Numbered from the stretch's first letter, positions 36,913 through 49,790 are shown. The stretch: DNA of 64,000 bases from Sphagnum compactum (GCA_965153455.1 OZ234496.1:15554304-15618303), one strand, 5' to 3'. The notes: generated by a model from the letters alone, not told the origin. A program made the numbers and translations.

Positions 36913-38592
36913 CCAGGGGTAAATATTGCCTGTTGGAAGGGTGGGTGTTTGGACAAAATTATTGGTCACATGATTTGTCTCCACCTCTTGCAAATTCACT
37001 TGAAAGTGGTTCCAGTAAGCCCACTTAAAGGCAAATGAAAAAGCATGTGTCGAAGGTAGATGACTTAAGCGAAGTAAGCCCTCCTCCTCATGGATAGATT
37101 TTGTCCAATTCACAACCATAGCCACTCTGAAAAAGGAGGGATTTCATGTTCCAAATGTCAAGGGTAATTGATGGGTATTTGGCCGCTTCAGCCTTGTTTC
37201 ACACTTGTTCGATACAAGCTTAGTTCTTCTTCATGGGCATTGTGCTCCTCTTCATACACCCTACCCAAGCATCCACTTAATTAAGAAATTGAAACTTTTT
37301 GTGTAATGGGAAGTACAGCACCTAGTAACAAGTTGACCCACTATAAATCAAAAGTTATTTCACATGATTAACTACTAGGGGTTTTTGATCTATCTATTTG
37401 TGGTATTTGTATCAATAAATCAAGACCCCTAGACCTAATTATTACCAACTTCTTTTCATCTTTATCTTTGAAAATGAAGAAAAAATAAACCAACAACTTA
37501 CACGAATACCTCATACATTTTGGACTACACATATTTAAAACTACACAAGCCCTTGGATTAGTTTGGGTCTCTTATGGTAATTTTAGGCATTTACATCACG
37601 ATAGTTGGATGTATTTAAGCCCATGATTTCTCAAACTAAAAAATGGAAATGAAGATGGAAAATAGATGCCTGGTTAAAGAATGATCCAAAACACTTGAAT
37701 CAAAATCCCTTTGGTCACCAATTCTTTTACATCTTCCTATAGATGATCATCATTTTGACTGTACTTCAAAATTGCTAAAAAACATTTGTGCAAGACAATG
37801 GTTCTATTTGAATAGATGATGAGGTTAAAAAACCCTCACCTTAAAAGAGGTTGTGGTAGTCATTACATATAGTAAAGGAAGGAAGTTCCTTCCCCTGACT
37901 CCGGACGGACAGTATAGCGAGCACGTGACAGCTAAACTAGCTTGCTACTACGTACCTGTTCATGTGGACGTGCAGCAGAGACGTTAAATCTAGGCGGTAA
38001 ATCCAACGGCGGAGGAGGCCATACGAAATCAGGCCGCCAGGACGGGAAATCTCACTTATCTTGGTGTATGCTAATTTCTCCTAAGAGGATTAATCTCCCA
38101 CGTCAGTGTCATGTATCTGACGGTTGTAAAAAGTGGTAGTGGGCATTGGTATATCCTCTCCCTTGAAAGACTTACTTGACAAGGAAGAGGCACCTGCTTT
38201 TCACATCCAGGTTAAATCTATGTAAAAAAGGTAAAACATTTTGAAAAATCATTTGTGATATTGTTTTTTCAAAAAATGGTGCTATTGGGAATTATTTGGG
38301 AACATAAGGGAACATAGAACATACCACGGAAAGTGGAGAGGAAAACAGAAAGGAAGAGGGAAAGGAAGGAAGGTGGGAAAATAAAAAGAAAATTTGCTAT
38401 AAATAAAAAAATTTAACATGAAGGAAATATGAACCCAAACAAACCTCAACAAGGAACTATACCAACTACATAAAATAGATTGTGAGTGCAAACATCAAGA
38501 TTTTCAGCGGACAGGGTCCGAATGAATACATGCGGAATGTGGTATATAGGGAGGTTTTGAAAATGTAGTTTGTAGTTGTAATTTTGGTAGAA

Positions 38593-38750
38593 CCGGAGTG
38601 GGAAATGCGAAGGACCGGGCGGGGGGGATCGACGGATTAAAGACCCGGAGTGGGAAATGCGAAGGATCGGGCGAGGGGGACTCGACGGGTTAAAGAACCA
38701 GAGTGGGAAATGCGAAGGACCGGGCCGGGGGGGGGTCGACGGGGTTGAAC
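38593..38750 (+). repeat. GC-rich 52/53-bp tandem repeat, three units
   Basis: Units start at 38593, 38645 and 38698, each opening with cc(g/a)gagtgggaaatgcgaa, followed by ggaccgggc, a G run and tcgacgg. It is an isolated GC-rich block in AT-rich DNA, in the spacer of the giant inverted repeat. The 142-codon minus-strand ORF across it (38446-38874) is a translation of the repeat and not called a gene. Confidence 0.9.
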
Positions 38751-39118
38751 CAAACATTGTTGAAATAAGACACCTGTGCATTATGCACAGGGCACACACT
38801 AGTATTGTGTATGGCATAGTTATGAATGTGAAGCACTTCGCTCCTACTGAGGGTCTTTGGTTTTGCCCTTGCAATAATTCCCTTGCATTTGCTTATTTTT
38901 CTTTCCTATCCCAAACTTGGTGACAAGTGTGCATGGGAACAATGCAAAATATTTGGTATAAAAGTCTAGTGCTTCTTCATACATATACCCACTTATGCAC
39001 TCCTATGGTTCTCCTTCTAACCCTTACATAACTTTTCAACACTAATATATAGCTTTTTATTGGATAACACCATAAATTATGGCATGGTCACATTGGTTCA
39101 CTTCATACACTACATGCA

Positions 39119-39687
39119 CTAGTAAATGTTCCATGATTTCAAGAAAGGATGGCGAAAAACAACTCTCCAATAAGCAAACATCTCAAGGACATATAGTTTC
39201 AAGGAAGGGATGTCAATTGGGTCAATGATCTTACTACAAAGCCTTTGAAAAATCTTCCCTACCCTTTGGGCATGGATGGCATGCCTTTGGGTAGGATGCA
39301 TCAGATGCCTCACACAAACATGAAGGATTTGTTGGACCATCACATGCATGTCATGGCTATTTAATCCAATTAGTCTTTCATTTCTCACATGTTTTTTTGA
39401 AAGTATAAGCATATCTGGTTGGGGTCAAAAGCTCAAGAAATGATTTTTTTCATCATGTGTAAAAATGTATAGTGCATAAGGTTTGAAATATGTTGACCCA
39501 CCAGGTTGATGCCACAATTACAAATTTGGCATAACCCTTGCCTCCTCCATGTCCTTCCTAACATTGAGGGTGTATTTTTCACCAAAGAGATATGTCGATA
39601 AATTTTATTGTCACAAATGTTCCAATCAACATGCATCACATCCAACAAATGTCGAATAGGTAAATCTTGTAGACATTCATTAAACAT
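39119..39687 (-). pseudogene. CACTA (En/Spm) Tnp2-type transposase fragment
   Basis: ORF 39433-39687 contains LPIRHLLDVMHVDWNICDNK, matching the family motif 'L.VRH.LDVMHIEKN.CDN'. ORF 39119-39412 contains LNSHDMHVMVQQILHVCVRH and then SKIIDPIDIPSLK, matching the DUF4218 region ('LKSHDCHVLMQQLLPVAIRG ... CSKVIDP'). The two pieces are in the order expected for a Tnp2 protein but lack everything before and after. They sit in the spacer of the giant inverted repeat. Confidence 0.85.
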
Positions 39688-39972
39688 AAGTTATTTCTAA
39701 AACTCATGTTTAATCAGTTGTCAATGACAAATGCACATGGAAAAGCTAGAGTAGGCATATATAACATTGGGACCATTAAAGGGGTGAAGCCTTTCACTTG
39801 GTTCTATGATTTAGCAAATCGAATTAATGCATTTCAACTCATTATAAGGATTTCATCCAAATAATTGTTTGAGTGCACAAGCCTAGAAAAACATTCATCT
39901 TAAATGTATTATCTTAAGCTAAATTTGAAATTTTCACCCAAGGATACAACCTTTAGTCAAGGTCATCAAATT

Positions 39973-40358
39973 GGGCCACAAGTGAACCAGCACCCACCAG
40001 CGCACCATTGACTGGATGTCCATTATTACTCAGTTGTGGATGAACCTTAACTGAGTTAATATTTGGTTTCACCTTGGTAACCAATTCTGTAGGAAATAGG
40101 TCCCGTATATAGGCAGATAGGTAGGAAAATAGGCAACTTCTAGGTAAGGAGATGGTTTATACATAGGTAAAGACTGTTTTTACTACCTACATATGAACAA
40201 CCTGCTTGTGGGTTGTTAGTAGGTAGGTAGAAAAAAAGTAACTGAGCTAACCACCATGGTAATTAGCTAGAGAACTCAAACCCAACAGAAAATTGTTTTG
40301 TGACTGCTTACCATTCATCCTTCAGGGTGCGCTGGTGGGTGCTGGTTCACTGTGGCCC
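39973..40358. mobile_element. MITE-like element with 33-bp terminal inverted repeats
   Basis: The left end begins gggccacaagtgaaccagca (39973) and continues cccaccagcgcacc. The right end (40326-40358) is its reverse complement except for one base of spacing. Total length 386 bp; the interior has taggtaggt and cctacctac-type words and no ORF. I see no convincing target-site duplication. Size and near-perfect termini suggest a non-autonomous DNA transposon inserted into the spacer of the giant inverted repeat. Confidence 0.75.
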
Positions 40359-40544
40359 TGTGTAAAGACTCATTGGATTATTGTTGTTAAGATTTTCTCA
40401 TAATACCTGATATAAGTAGGCCTTTCACAAGCAAAAGAAAAGAGCATTTTGAAAATATAATGCCAGGACAAAAAACACAATGCCAACTCTAATCGGTCGT
40501 GACATTTTTCAGAACACCTACCCTTTCCAATAGGCAAAATTAGC

Positions 40545-43005
40545 CCTGGTAAGGTGCCTTCCTAAAATACACTACGAAAATCTGATGAGATCTTAACCAG
40601 CGAGGGGTTGCCATGATTTCTAATACCCGCACAACACTGGTTCCAACTTGCTATAGTTTTTTTTCAATTTTGGTCTCATATTTTGAGAACATTTGAGAGG
40701 TGTTAGTTAGGGAACTTCATGGAACATTGCCTATTGCAGCTGGCGCTGGTTTGAAGCAGCGTTGTGCCAGTATCAACTTTTCAACATACCAGACTGGTCC
40801 TGGAATCAGCGTTTTTTCTTCTTCTTTTCCCCATGCAGGCCTGGCATGTCTGGTATCTGGTACTGTTTTGTGGGTGGTCTGAATTTTCAACGCTGATCTT
40901 CATGTCAAGAGGAACGTGTATTGATGATGAAACCCTGCAAAACTTTATAATAAACACACTGTAGATTTGAAAAATATACAAAGGATTAAGAAAAAGGAAA
41001 AGGAGAATTTACAAGATGTCAAGTCGACTCAAACTAGATGTCAAAATCCCTCCATGTCAAAATCTGACAACTTGTAGTGGGTCGACCATATTTCTCTATG
41101 TTAAAAATCGAAAGCCTGCATCAGGTCAGTCATGGTGATGGGAGGTGTGTCCTGAAAAGGTGAAAGTCCAGAAGCAGCTAAGCTTACAGTTATTGCCTGA
41201 CTTAAGATGGAGGACGCTTGCATCCTAATGCGTATTCCATGAACCTTGAAGAAAGGATCTGGAAAGTTGTGCATATTTTCAGGCTTCCAGCTGTGTTCCA
41301 GTGGATTAACTGGATTGGACTAATGAACTGCATCCAAAATTTCCAGTGCAGGGTCACGTCTATAAGCAACAATGGCCATACTGCACTTTCACTGCAATCC
41401 TATGTGAGTGATGCGCTCATTTATAACATATTCGTCCGGCACGTACATGCGTATACTTTCACTATATTAGAATGGTCCATGATAAATAGTGAACATATAC
41501 ATTAGAGTTTTCAAAAAAATAGTGAACATTTCTGTAAAGTCAAGACAACACCGCAACAGTAGCCTCAGTTTGGTCCAAAACCGGATGAGATTTTTTAAAA
41601 ACCTGCAAAAAAGTACATTAGCCTTCAACAGGGTGTCAAACTCAGAAATGCATCACTTCTTGTGCCGGTTTTGACCTCGTCTTTCCTTTTTCCTGAGCAC
41701 TTCCACTGCTGCTACATATATTTTCACTACTCCTACATGTACAACTACTATAATTACCTCGAACCTTGTGCATTAAATGCTGATTTTCAGCATTTCATAC
41801 CCAGATGATATAAAAAAACTTCCTTACTTTGCGGACCTCGCTCAAAGAGGGGATAGGGGGTGAAAACAGGCCCAAAGACAGGATTACTTTAATGAAAACT
41901 CTATTGCCTAGCGTAAATTCCATGTTGTAGTTGCACTTCAATGAAGGCAAAATGTGTTTCTAACTAGGCAACTAAAGAACATATGCCCATTTTAATGTGG
42001 AGCCATGGCCAACTTCTGATTTTTTGCTATGTATGCACGCATCAGCCTCCCTATATATATATAGCCAAAAAGCTATATGATTAAACGTGGTAAAATCATT
42101 TTTGAGATTTTTGGTAGCTAGAATTCCACCAAATTTTAAGAAAATTCACCAAAATTATATACATGGTTAAAGTAAGTACCTCAAAATATTGAAAGTTTAT
42201 TTTTTCAAATCTACTTTCATATTTAGCTTACAGCCAAATCAAATGGCTAAATCTTCTTGTGAATCATTGCCACTTATTTTTTCACATAAAAAATTTGACA
42301 AAAATACAAGTTGACATGCATAATGTTTAGGATTTAGTATATGCATATACTCTAACATGAGTTGTAGCACAAGTAGTATGGTCAGTTCTTTCTCAACAAA
42401 CTCATGTTGACTCAGCCAATTAGAACCATCATGGACTATGTAACCGGTGAGAGCAGGCCGGTTATGGGAAAAAGTCGAGCCGCATGAGCGGCGAGATTTT
42501 TTCCCGTAACTGGCCTGCTTGAGCCGTGTTACGGGACATAACCGGTGACTCGACAGACGGGATTTCACTTGCCCATAACTGATGACTATATCAACTTCTG
42601 GGATGAATGCCATTGTCACTGTTGCCATAACCCTCCTGCACCCATCGGGCCAACCCAGTATGCAGCGAATATGGGTTGTAACCTGTGACCTCTCCGCCAA
42701 TGGGGTGATGCCACATCACCAATTTGTACTGAGGAACCGCTTATGATCATCATTTTTATTAAAGACTAACACTTGGCCACTAGTACCCCTCATCCGTTGT
42801 TCATGGTCTAATTTATTTCATATCAATCAAAATAATTCAGTCCTAATTAAAGTATGGGAAATTACATGATGTAGAGTTGGGGCAGGTAAGAAAATGAGAC
42901 TAATTTTGTTCATCAATTTGTTGCAAAACCATGCACATATGGGCCCAACAGCATCATGTTCAAGCTTTTAAGTCATAGCATCACCATTGCTTGATAATTA
43001 TCAGC
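40545..43005 (-). repeat. Right arm of the giant inverted repeat
   Basis: Reverse complement partner of 34975-36912. It is longer because it carries insertions absent from the left arm, notably 42434-42745 (tRNA-derived element) and about 400 bp near 41520-41880. The left arm gives the empty-site sequence for the 42434 insertion (aaaatgatgatgatgatggttctaa at 35415). Three unrelated short ORFs over this arm are not gene-like. Confidence 0.85.
42434..42745 (-). mobile_element. tRNA-derived SINE-like insertion in the right arm
   Basis: About 310 bp absent from the left arm. The minus strand reads GGCGGAGAGGTCACAGGTTACAACCC (B box at 42673-42683), the layout of the internal polymerase III promoter B box in plant SINEs (GAGAGGTC.CGGGTTCGAACCC). 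ATCAT flanks both sides (42430-42434 and about 42743-42750), a possible short target-site duplication. The A box is less clear and no A-tail is seen, so a SINE is likely but not proven. Confidence 0.5.
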
Positions 43006-43009
43006 CAAC

Positions 43010-45064
43010 ATGCAACATCCACGCATCATGATACGGCATGGACAATGCATAGCGTTCAACAATGGTGTCAAAAAGGAATGCAAAGTTGTTCAATATGAAT
43101 GTGAATATGGGCTTTATTTTTCTGGATAATGTACTATCACAATAGAACAGGGATGTCACCCCCCAAAAATTCCAAAGCGGCCTGAAATTGCTCACAACAG
43201 TTTCACCCTATGACTTGGTCTATTATAGTCCACTGGAATAACATTACTTGGGGTCATAGTAACATCTATAATATACAGGGGGCCATACTAGTCTATAATA
43301 TTGGATTTTTTATTTGGTCCAATTAGTGGGTTTAGGATCTTGCTTTTAATCATACTGGTGTAACGAATTGATTTAGAGTCAACAAATTCATTTGGGGATG
43401 TGATTTTGTTATGATTTCAGATTTTGGAATTAACATGTTGGCACGTTTCAAAGGAATTCTAAATCAAGTATTGGCTCAATTATGGATTCCAAAAAGGAAT
43501 TATTCTTAATCTAACATACAATTTGGATTTACAGTTCCACATTTGTTGAGAGGAATGCCTCTTTGGTTCAACTTGAATTTTTTGGGCCATGATTTGAATT
43601 TGGGTTTGGCCCAATTGAAGGTCTCCATGCTTGAATTAATATCATGTCCTAAAGCCAAACTTAGATTTAAGTGGTTCAAATTTTAATACATGGAATGCAT
43701 GAAATTGCACTGTTTAAAATTATATCATACGTCAAATAGCTTTGATTTAAATAGTTTCAATACATGATTTAATTACGTGATGAGTTTTGAAGTCCATTTT
43801 TTTGGATGCTATATTTGGATTTAGAGATCCCAATTACTATAAGGAAATTAGTTTTGGGATTACTAATTCATGATGTCTTGGGTTCAAATTTTGGTGTCAT
43901 AAGGTTTTGAAAAATTAAGTGTTGTTATGCTCATTTAAGGCACAAGGTCAAAAGATAATGTTTCACATTCATGCAATGGGCAATATTGTAACTGGGGTTG
44001 AAGAAAAAATAACAACCTAATTCATATTAATTTGATCACTCACATTTGTTAACATCAACTTGTGATGAGTAACAAGTTATGATTAACCACATTTGTCAAC
44101 ATCTCACAAGGGAATATTAATCTAACCAACAACATATGAGCCTACCTTATTTAAGCACACTTGTTAACAACTTAACTCAGATTAGTTTATAACATTCACA
44201 AAAATAGAAATTGATCCACTTTTACAAAGTGAACAATGGGTTCAAAGCTTACCATGTTGCATGGATTACTTATTGCCTTCAACTCCACAAGATGTGAAAT
44301 TGTTTAACAAATCTTGTCCTTGTTCCATGGAAAACATTAATTCCATTTATACATGTGATAACAAGGATTGATATCCATGTAAAAACATGCACAAATGATT
44401 ACAAATGTAAACTGAGTATAATTTATAAATGCATAATATAAACATGGTTTTGAGCAAATATTAGCTCAAATTGCCAAAAGGTTATTAGTGATGTTTTCTT
44501 TGCACAATCCACCAACACTGCACACCATAGCCATGATTATTTTCGTGATGTTTTTTATATTTTCTCCTCACAAGATGCATGGTCCAAAGAGATTAAGATA
44601 GATATGTGGTTCCAATTTTGAACAACAGGACTTGGCCTTCAACTAGTTTTCAAATTCTTTGCTTAGTAACCATTCACTTGATAAATGTCGTTTTGTATTG
44701 ATGCAAAAAATAAAGTTCAACAGGATTTGAAAAAGCATTTTACTTTTTGACAAATCTTCAACAATCCTTGGAAATTGTATTGTGAAATCATTAGTGTTTG
44801 TTTCATAACATAACAATAATGATTCATATGTTTATAATACCATGTGAAAAAATGCACAAATAAAACAAGCTTGCACAAAATTGTCTCCAAATAGTAATGA
44901 CTTCACCAACTTCAATGATATGAAAATAACAATAAATCGACAATTAAAAAAATATAAAAAACAAAAAATTCAAAAAAATTGACGATTTGCATAAAATAAC
45001 GTTCATACATTGAATCAGAATGAAGCAAGTGTCCAAGACACATACTATCTGTGATTGATTTGGG
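43010..45064. other. AT-rich intergenic DNA, no gene recognised
   Basis: No ORF of interest. It lies between the giant inverted repeat and the UPF1 pseudogene. The part next to 45064 may contain further UPF1 sequence too decayed to read; I could not find the helicase motifs II-VI here. Confidence 0.5.
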
Positions 45065-47707
45065 ACTGGCTCCCAAGCTGTCTAAGATGCAGGTCATACA
45101 CATATGGACTTGACATGATGAAGAGGAGTGAAAACTGACAAAAGAGGAAATTGGCAAGACAAGGGTCACCCAAACCCACACATGTAGAGCAAATCACATC
45201 AGCACTCTGAAATTTCTCTCTCTGTTGCCCTTTTCAATGCTTTATACTTCTTCTCATTAGCACTTGACAGCTCACCTAGATGGTCAAACAGAAAAGGTAA
45301 GCGCCTAGGTACAGGTTTCCATAACCACCCAAATGTTGGTCAGCACATAACTATGTCTACCGTTCACCACAGCACCTATCTCAGGGGCAATTTCTGACAG
45401 AATATCTGCAAGTGTTTTTCATGTAATAAAGATATGGGTCTTACCCACTTCTGATCATTATGCATGCAAAAAAAAAAGTAGAATGTCTAAAACCTTAAAC
45501 TGCTTCATCTTTATTCTCCAGCAAGAATAAAAGGTACAACTTGCAATAGTCCTGAATCAACAGAGACATGAAGCTATGAATATGTCATGACAGTCCAGAA
45601 AAAGTGTATATCAACAACAAAGACAAAATACACACCAAGCTCATCTTTCAAAAGCTGCAATTTTTGCAGTTCACTCTTATCTATTCCATCAAGATGTGTC
45701 ACTTGTTGGCCAACAACTCACCACTGTTATGGAGCTGCAAGACTAAACTAGAAAAATTCTCCAACCTACTCCTGGAAGAATCAGAATATTCACAAGGCTC
45801 CTACTCTTTCTATCTCCTTCTAGTTGCACTTGAAGCATATTTATCCTGAATGTTTTGCAAAATATACCACTTCGACTAACTGTTGGAACTAGACACAAGT
45901 CATCCTTATCATGTAATCAGCATCACCATAAAGCAAACAGGGAGAACCTGATAGTGGAGAGTGAGGTGCTCCATAGCTCACAACTTCTCTTGATTTGGCA
46001 CATAATCACACCACCTGCAATAAGAGATGAAAGAAATTTGATACTCAACATTGAGTGGACATAGTTCACCTTACTTGTACTAATATCATTACAGGCATAT
46101 TCATGATTCTCAGATTTTCGGACGTTGTACTAGTTTGTTTCTTTGTGCTCAGAGTTTTCACTTGGACCATTCCCCTGTTTAATTTCAAAGCATAGCGCAA
46201 CTCCTGTTGTAGGTCCCTAAACATCCATCAAACTGAAATGACTTACTTAACACTAAAGTAGAAGCATACCTTCAATCCTTTTGCACTTATCTTCTTAGCA
46301 AGCTGGTCCTCTGCAACATTGCTTGGAGCACAAACCAGAACTTGTTCAGTGCCTCCCCCAATCAGCTAAAGTGATTACAAGATAAAGTTGGAAAGACAGT
46401 CCAAAGAAGCTGAAATATTCGTGGAAGGACCAAGAGCAAGGATTTCAGTGATTCCCTGACCCTGGCCCTGCTTTGCCAGATGGTACACAATCATTGCAGA
46501 GGTCACTGTCTTCCCAGCCCCAGGAGGCTCTTGTATCAAGCTCACTGGCTTTGCAACACACTCTTGACAGCATACACCTACATATGATCCATACAGGTCA
46601 CAGCTAGCTCATCAAGAGAAAGGTTTGGCAATATCACCCGAAACAGAGCTATCTGACAAACCATACATTAGCTCTTGTAAAATGAATGCAATAATTGGGA
46701 GGCATTCAAAGTCAGGAAGTCATGGCACTCCAAACTGCAGAGGGAGAGTGTTGTGAACTGTTTGGGGTTCCACTTCATGTTCCAAAAGCCGATGGTAGAT
46801 GTATCTGAAATAACATAGGAACGCATCATTCTTTGCCAACATGTCTCTGAAGAATTCAAGCTGACACATCTAGGAGCAAAGACATAAATGTACAAAACAA
46901 GGCTCACCAGCACACAATACTGCAGTATGTTTTAACTATGTTCGTAGGTCCTCATTGGCTTACAGTGGGTAGAACAAGCAATGCGGTTGCAGGAAACTAA
47001 ACTCACCACAAAAAGCTAACCTCCGTACCCACTCACACTAGTCTCATCCACAGCAAATGTCTCCATGGCAGGTTGCATGTGATCAAAGCTGGTGCTCTTC
47101 CAGACAAAGTCAACATTGAAATTATGGTTCACATCAATGGGGACCGCTGCCATACACCAGTAGACAATAACCATCAATTTCTGCTTTCTTCTGGCACCTA
47201 CTAGTGCTGAATAAGACAAATAGTGCTGCATTGCTAATGAAATTCTTCACCAAGAAATTCCTACAAAACCCAGACAATTGCTTTGAACTGATAGTGCAAA
47301 TTGGCCTTGAAAGCAAAAAGTGACTTGCACCTTACCTAATTGGCCCGTAACTCAAGGGCCACCTCCTCATATGCTGTCAACTTCATCTCAGACACACATT
47401 GAATCCTGGATACTTGATTTATTACCATTTGAAGTTCCAGCGACAGCAGGAGCAGCAGCATCATCATCCAATAATGCAACTAATTCTGGATCCCCGGCCA
47501 CAAACTCAGTTCCCTTCAGAAATTGATGTTGCCAGATCCGATGTGATTATTCCAGAACAAGGGATGTGTCGGCTGACTGAGCTCAGTGAACTCGGGGTAG
47601 TCATATACACCCCCCTGCGTGTTGTATTCGAGAAACGTAGATGCATCTCGCTGCGGATGTGAAGCGGCTTCATAAAGACTCTGTGTCGCCAGATTTTGCG
47701 TGGCCAT
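45065..47707 (-). pseudogene. UPF1 RNA helicase pseudogene, introns retained, truncated
   Basis: UPF1 is the core helicase of nonsense-mediated mRNA decay. Minus-strand exon relics in order: 47516-47707 (MATQNLATQSLYEAASHPQR, STFLEYNTQGGVYDYPEF); 47336-47386 (KLTAYEEVALELRAN then TAG where UPF1 has Gln); 47029-47147 ([19 protein letters not shown]); 46680-46804 (IYHRLLEHEVEPQ, then a stop); 46456-46577 (Walker A as [15 protein letters not shown]1 has GPPGTGKT); 46270-46341 (VLVCAPSNVAEDQLAKKISA); about 46130-46206; 45948-45971 (EHLTLHYQ); 45636-45707 (KSELQKLQLLKDELG); 45065-45275 (ELSSANEKKYKALKRATERE, then a frameshift). GT-AG introns remain between most. The Cys-His domain and stalk are missing between the first two pieces, and everything after motif Ia and the 1C region is absent. 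Several stops and frameshifts. Confidence 0.9.
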
Positions 47708-49790
47708 GGCAAAACCTAGTAGTTTTTCTTTACTACCTACTCAGTTCCGTGGCAAAAAGACCTCAACAAACATGCGCCGACACGCATTCAAACCCCAAAC
47801 AAATCCAAACCAACAAAAATCTCCTCTCCTTGAATCTTCAAAGTCAGACAACAAGCAAAAGACACAGACAAGATCTTTCGACAAGATCTTTCAACACAGA
47901 TGTTCATCGCAGAAATATTTGCAACGAAAAATTGCGCCAAAACTAAAGAGAAAAGGTGACCCAATGCTTAATATACACATACGACCTCGTTGTTAATGTT
48001 GGTGGCATGAATATATTAGGGTTTCAAGTGTTGAAGAACACTTAACAACACTTGACAGCAATGTAGTAGCAACTTTTCAACATGAATGCATTTCAAGGCC
48101 AAATGACTAGAGATTAGTGCTTGCAAAGTTGGAAAACATTATGTGGGTTGAAGAAAGTGAACTCAACTACGGAGTCTTGAAGACTGTTGTTTTGCTAAGC
48201 AATTGGGTGAAAGTAAATTATAGTGGGAATAGTGCAACCATGAAAAGAGATAAATACGGCTGCACACTTGTAAATTTTGCATCCCTAATTCCCATTGCAT
48301 GTAGAACAAGTTTTCTTTTCTATAGACCCAATGGATTGAAGGGCTTGGAAGGTTGTTTTACACAAAGAACCCCACAAAAGGCGTGTTACACAAAAGGTTC
48401 AAGTTGACCCTATGGAGCTTGATATGTTCAAATTTGAAATTATTGATGAGTTCTTAGGGTTACAACTTCTAGTTTCTATTGATGAATAGATCCAACCTCC
48501 TATTCTTATAAGGGTTTCTATTGTTGCTGCTTTAGCTGTGATTGCAAATGACCCTAGTGAAGGTTCAAATGATGATAGTGAAAATTTGTAAGGTTATGAC
48601 ATTAACTCCACCTTTGATCAAAATGAGTAGTACATAATTGCTAATTAAATGTAATGTTAAAATGTAGATTAAAAGAGTTTAATAAGTTAATATTGTCCGA
48701 TTAGACTCAGTTATGTACTTTTCTAATTTGAAGTTATTAAACTTTGTAGAACAATCCATGGTAACAGCCAAATTACACATGAGATGTGAAGAAGTTTTTA
48801 TACGTGACTATGTTTATGATATATATGAGTTTATATATAGAGTTATATTTCATAAAAATTTCAAATTTCAACTTGTAATTTGTTGTTTATATAATTATAA
48901 CTAAAGTTAAGATTCAAAGTTCTACATAAAATTATGGTTGTTGTATGTTGTATGGCTTGTAATTAAAGCTTTTGAAAATGTTCTTGTTGATCTTGTAGAT
49001 CACATTTTTTTATTCACATATCTTCTTCTTTTTTGTTGTGGGTAGCCAACATTGATCTAATTCACTACAATATCATGTGAATAACCATTTTTTAAGTTGA
49101 GACAATGTTAAGGTTCACCATTGAGCTTTAATAGAAATACTTGCAAATTATCAAACAAAAAAGATAGGTAATTACATTTCACTAAATATTCTAGCAAAGG
49201 AATTTTTTTAATTAAAGAAAATGCATTTGGGCCAAAGTAGCATTATAAATGATTTAAAACTAGCAAACTTAACACATCACCTACTAGTTATATTGACTTA
49301 TAGTAGTCACAACCAATATGTTCTTGTGTGCATTCAAGATGACTCACATATGATAACATTACATATGACTTAAAAACAAACTTGACATGTCAGTGGTTAT
49401 AGTGCTAGTTATGGTGACTTACATTAATCATTAACTAGCATGATTTTGTGCCACACATGCATTCGAATGCCACATGTAATTGACAATGTCTATTTTGACT
49501 TAAAATTTTAATCATCATAGTCATTTCAAACATACCCATTTTTGTCATCCTAGCAAAATGGACAAAACTAAGTCAACTTAGTCATTTTGGACAACTATTT
49601 TAATCATACCAGTCATCTCAGTCACAATACTAAGGGCATAAAAGACATGGTTTTGTAATAATGAATGTAATTTATTGGGGAAATTATAAATATTTTTAAA
49701 AACATGTTGCCAAAAAAATCCTTCAAAAAATCCTTTTTATGAAAAAGTGAAAAAGTCCAAAAAGGGCCCACTTGTGGTTGAGTCTTTCAT
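47708..49790. other. Intergenic DNA upstream of the UPF1 pseudogene
   Basis: May include the relic promoter of the pseudogene near 47710-48000. Short ORFs at 47641-47996 are antisense to the pseudogene or its leader. The rest is AT-rich with a 96-codon plus ORF (48117-48407) lacking recognisable motifs. Nothing further seen. Confidence 0.45.

Noticed and set aside
38446-38874. 142-codon minus-strand ORF with repeated Pro/Ser-rich peptides
   Set aside because: It is simply a translation of the GC-rich 52-bp repeat; the repeat length is not a constant multiple of three.
42239-42700. 153-codon minus-strand ORF
   Set aside because: It runs across the junction of the SINE-like insert and the repeat arm; an accidental fusion of two non-coding sequences.
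46456-46577. Active helicase exon (Walker A) as part of a live gene
   Set aside because: Stops, frameshifts and lost splice sites in flanking exons and the absent C-terminal helicase motifs show it is a pseudogene.
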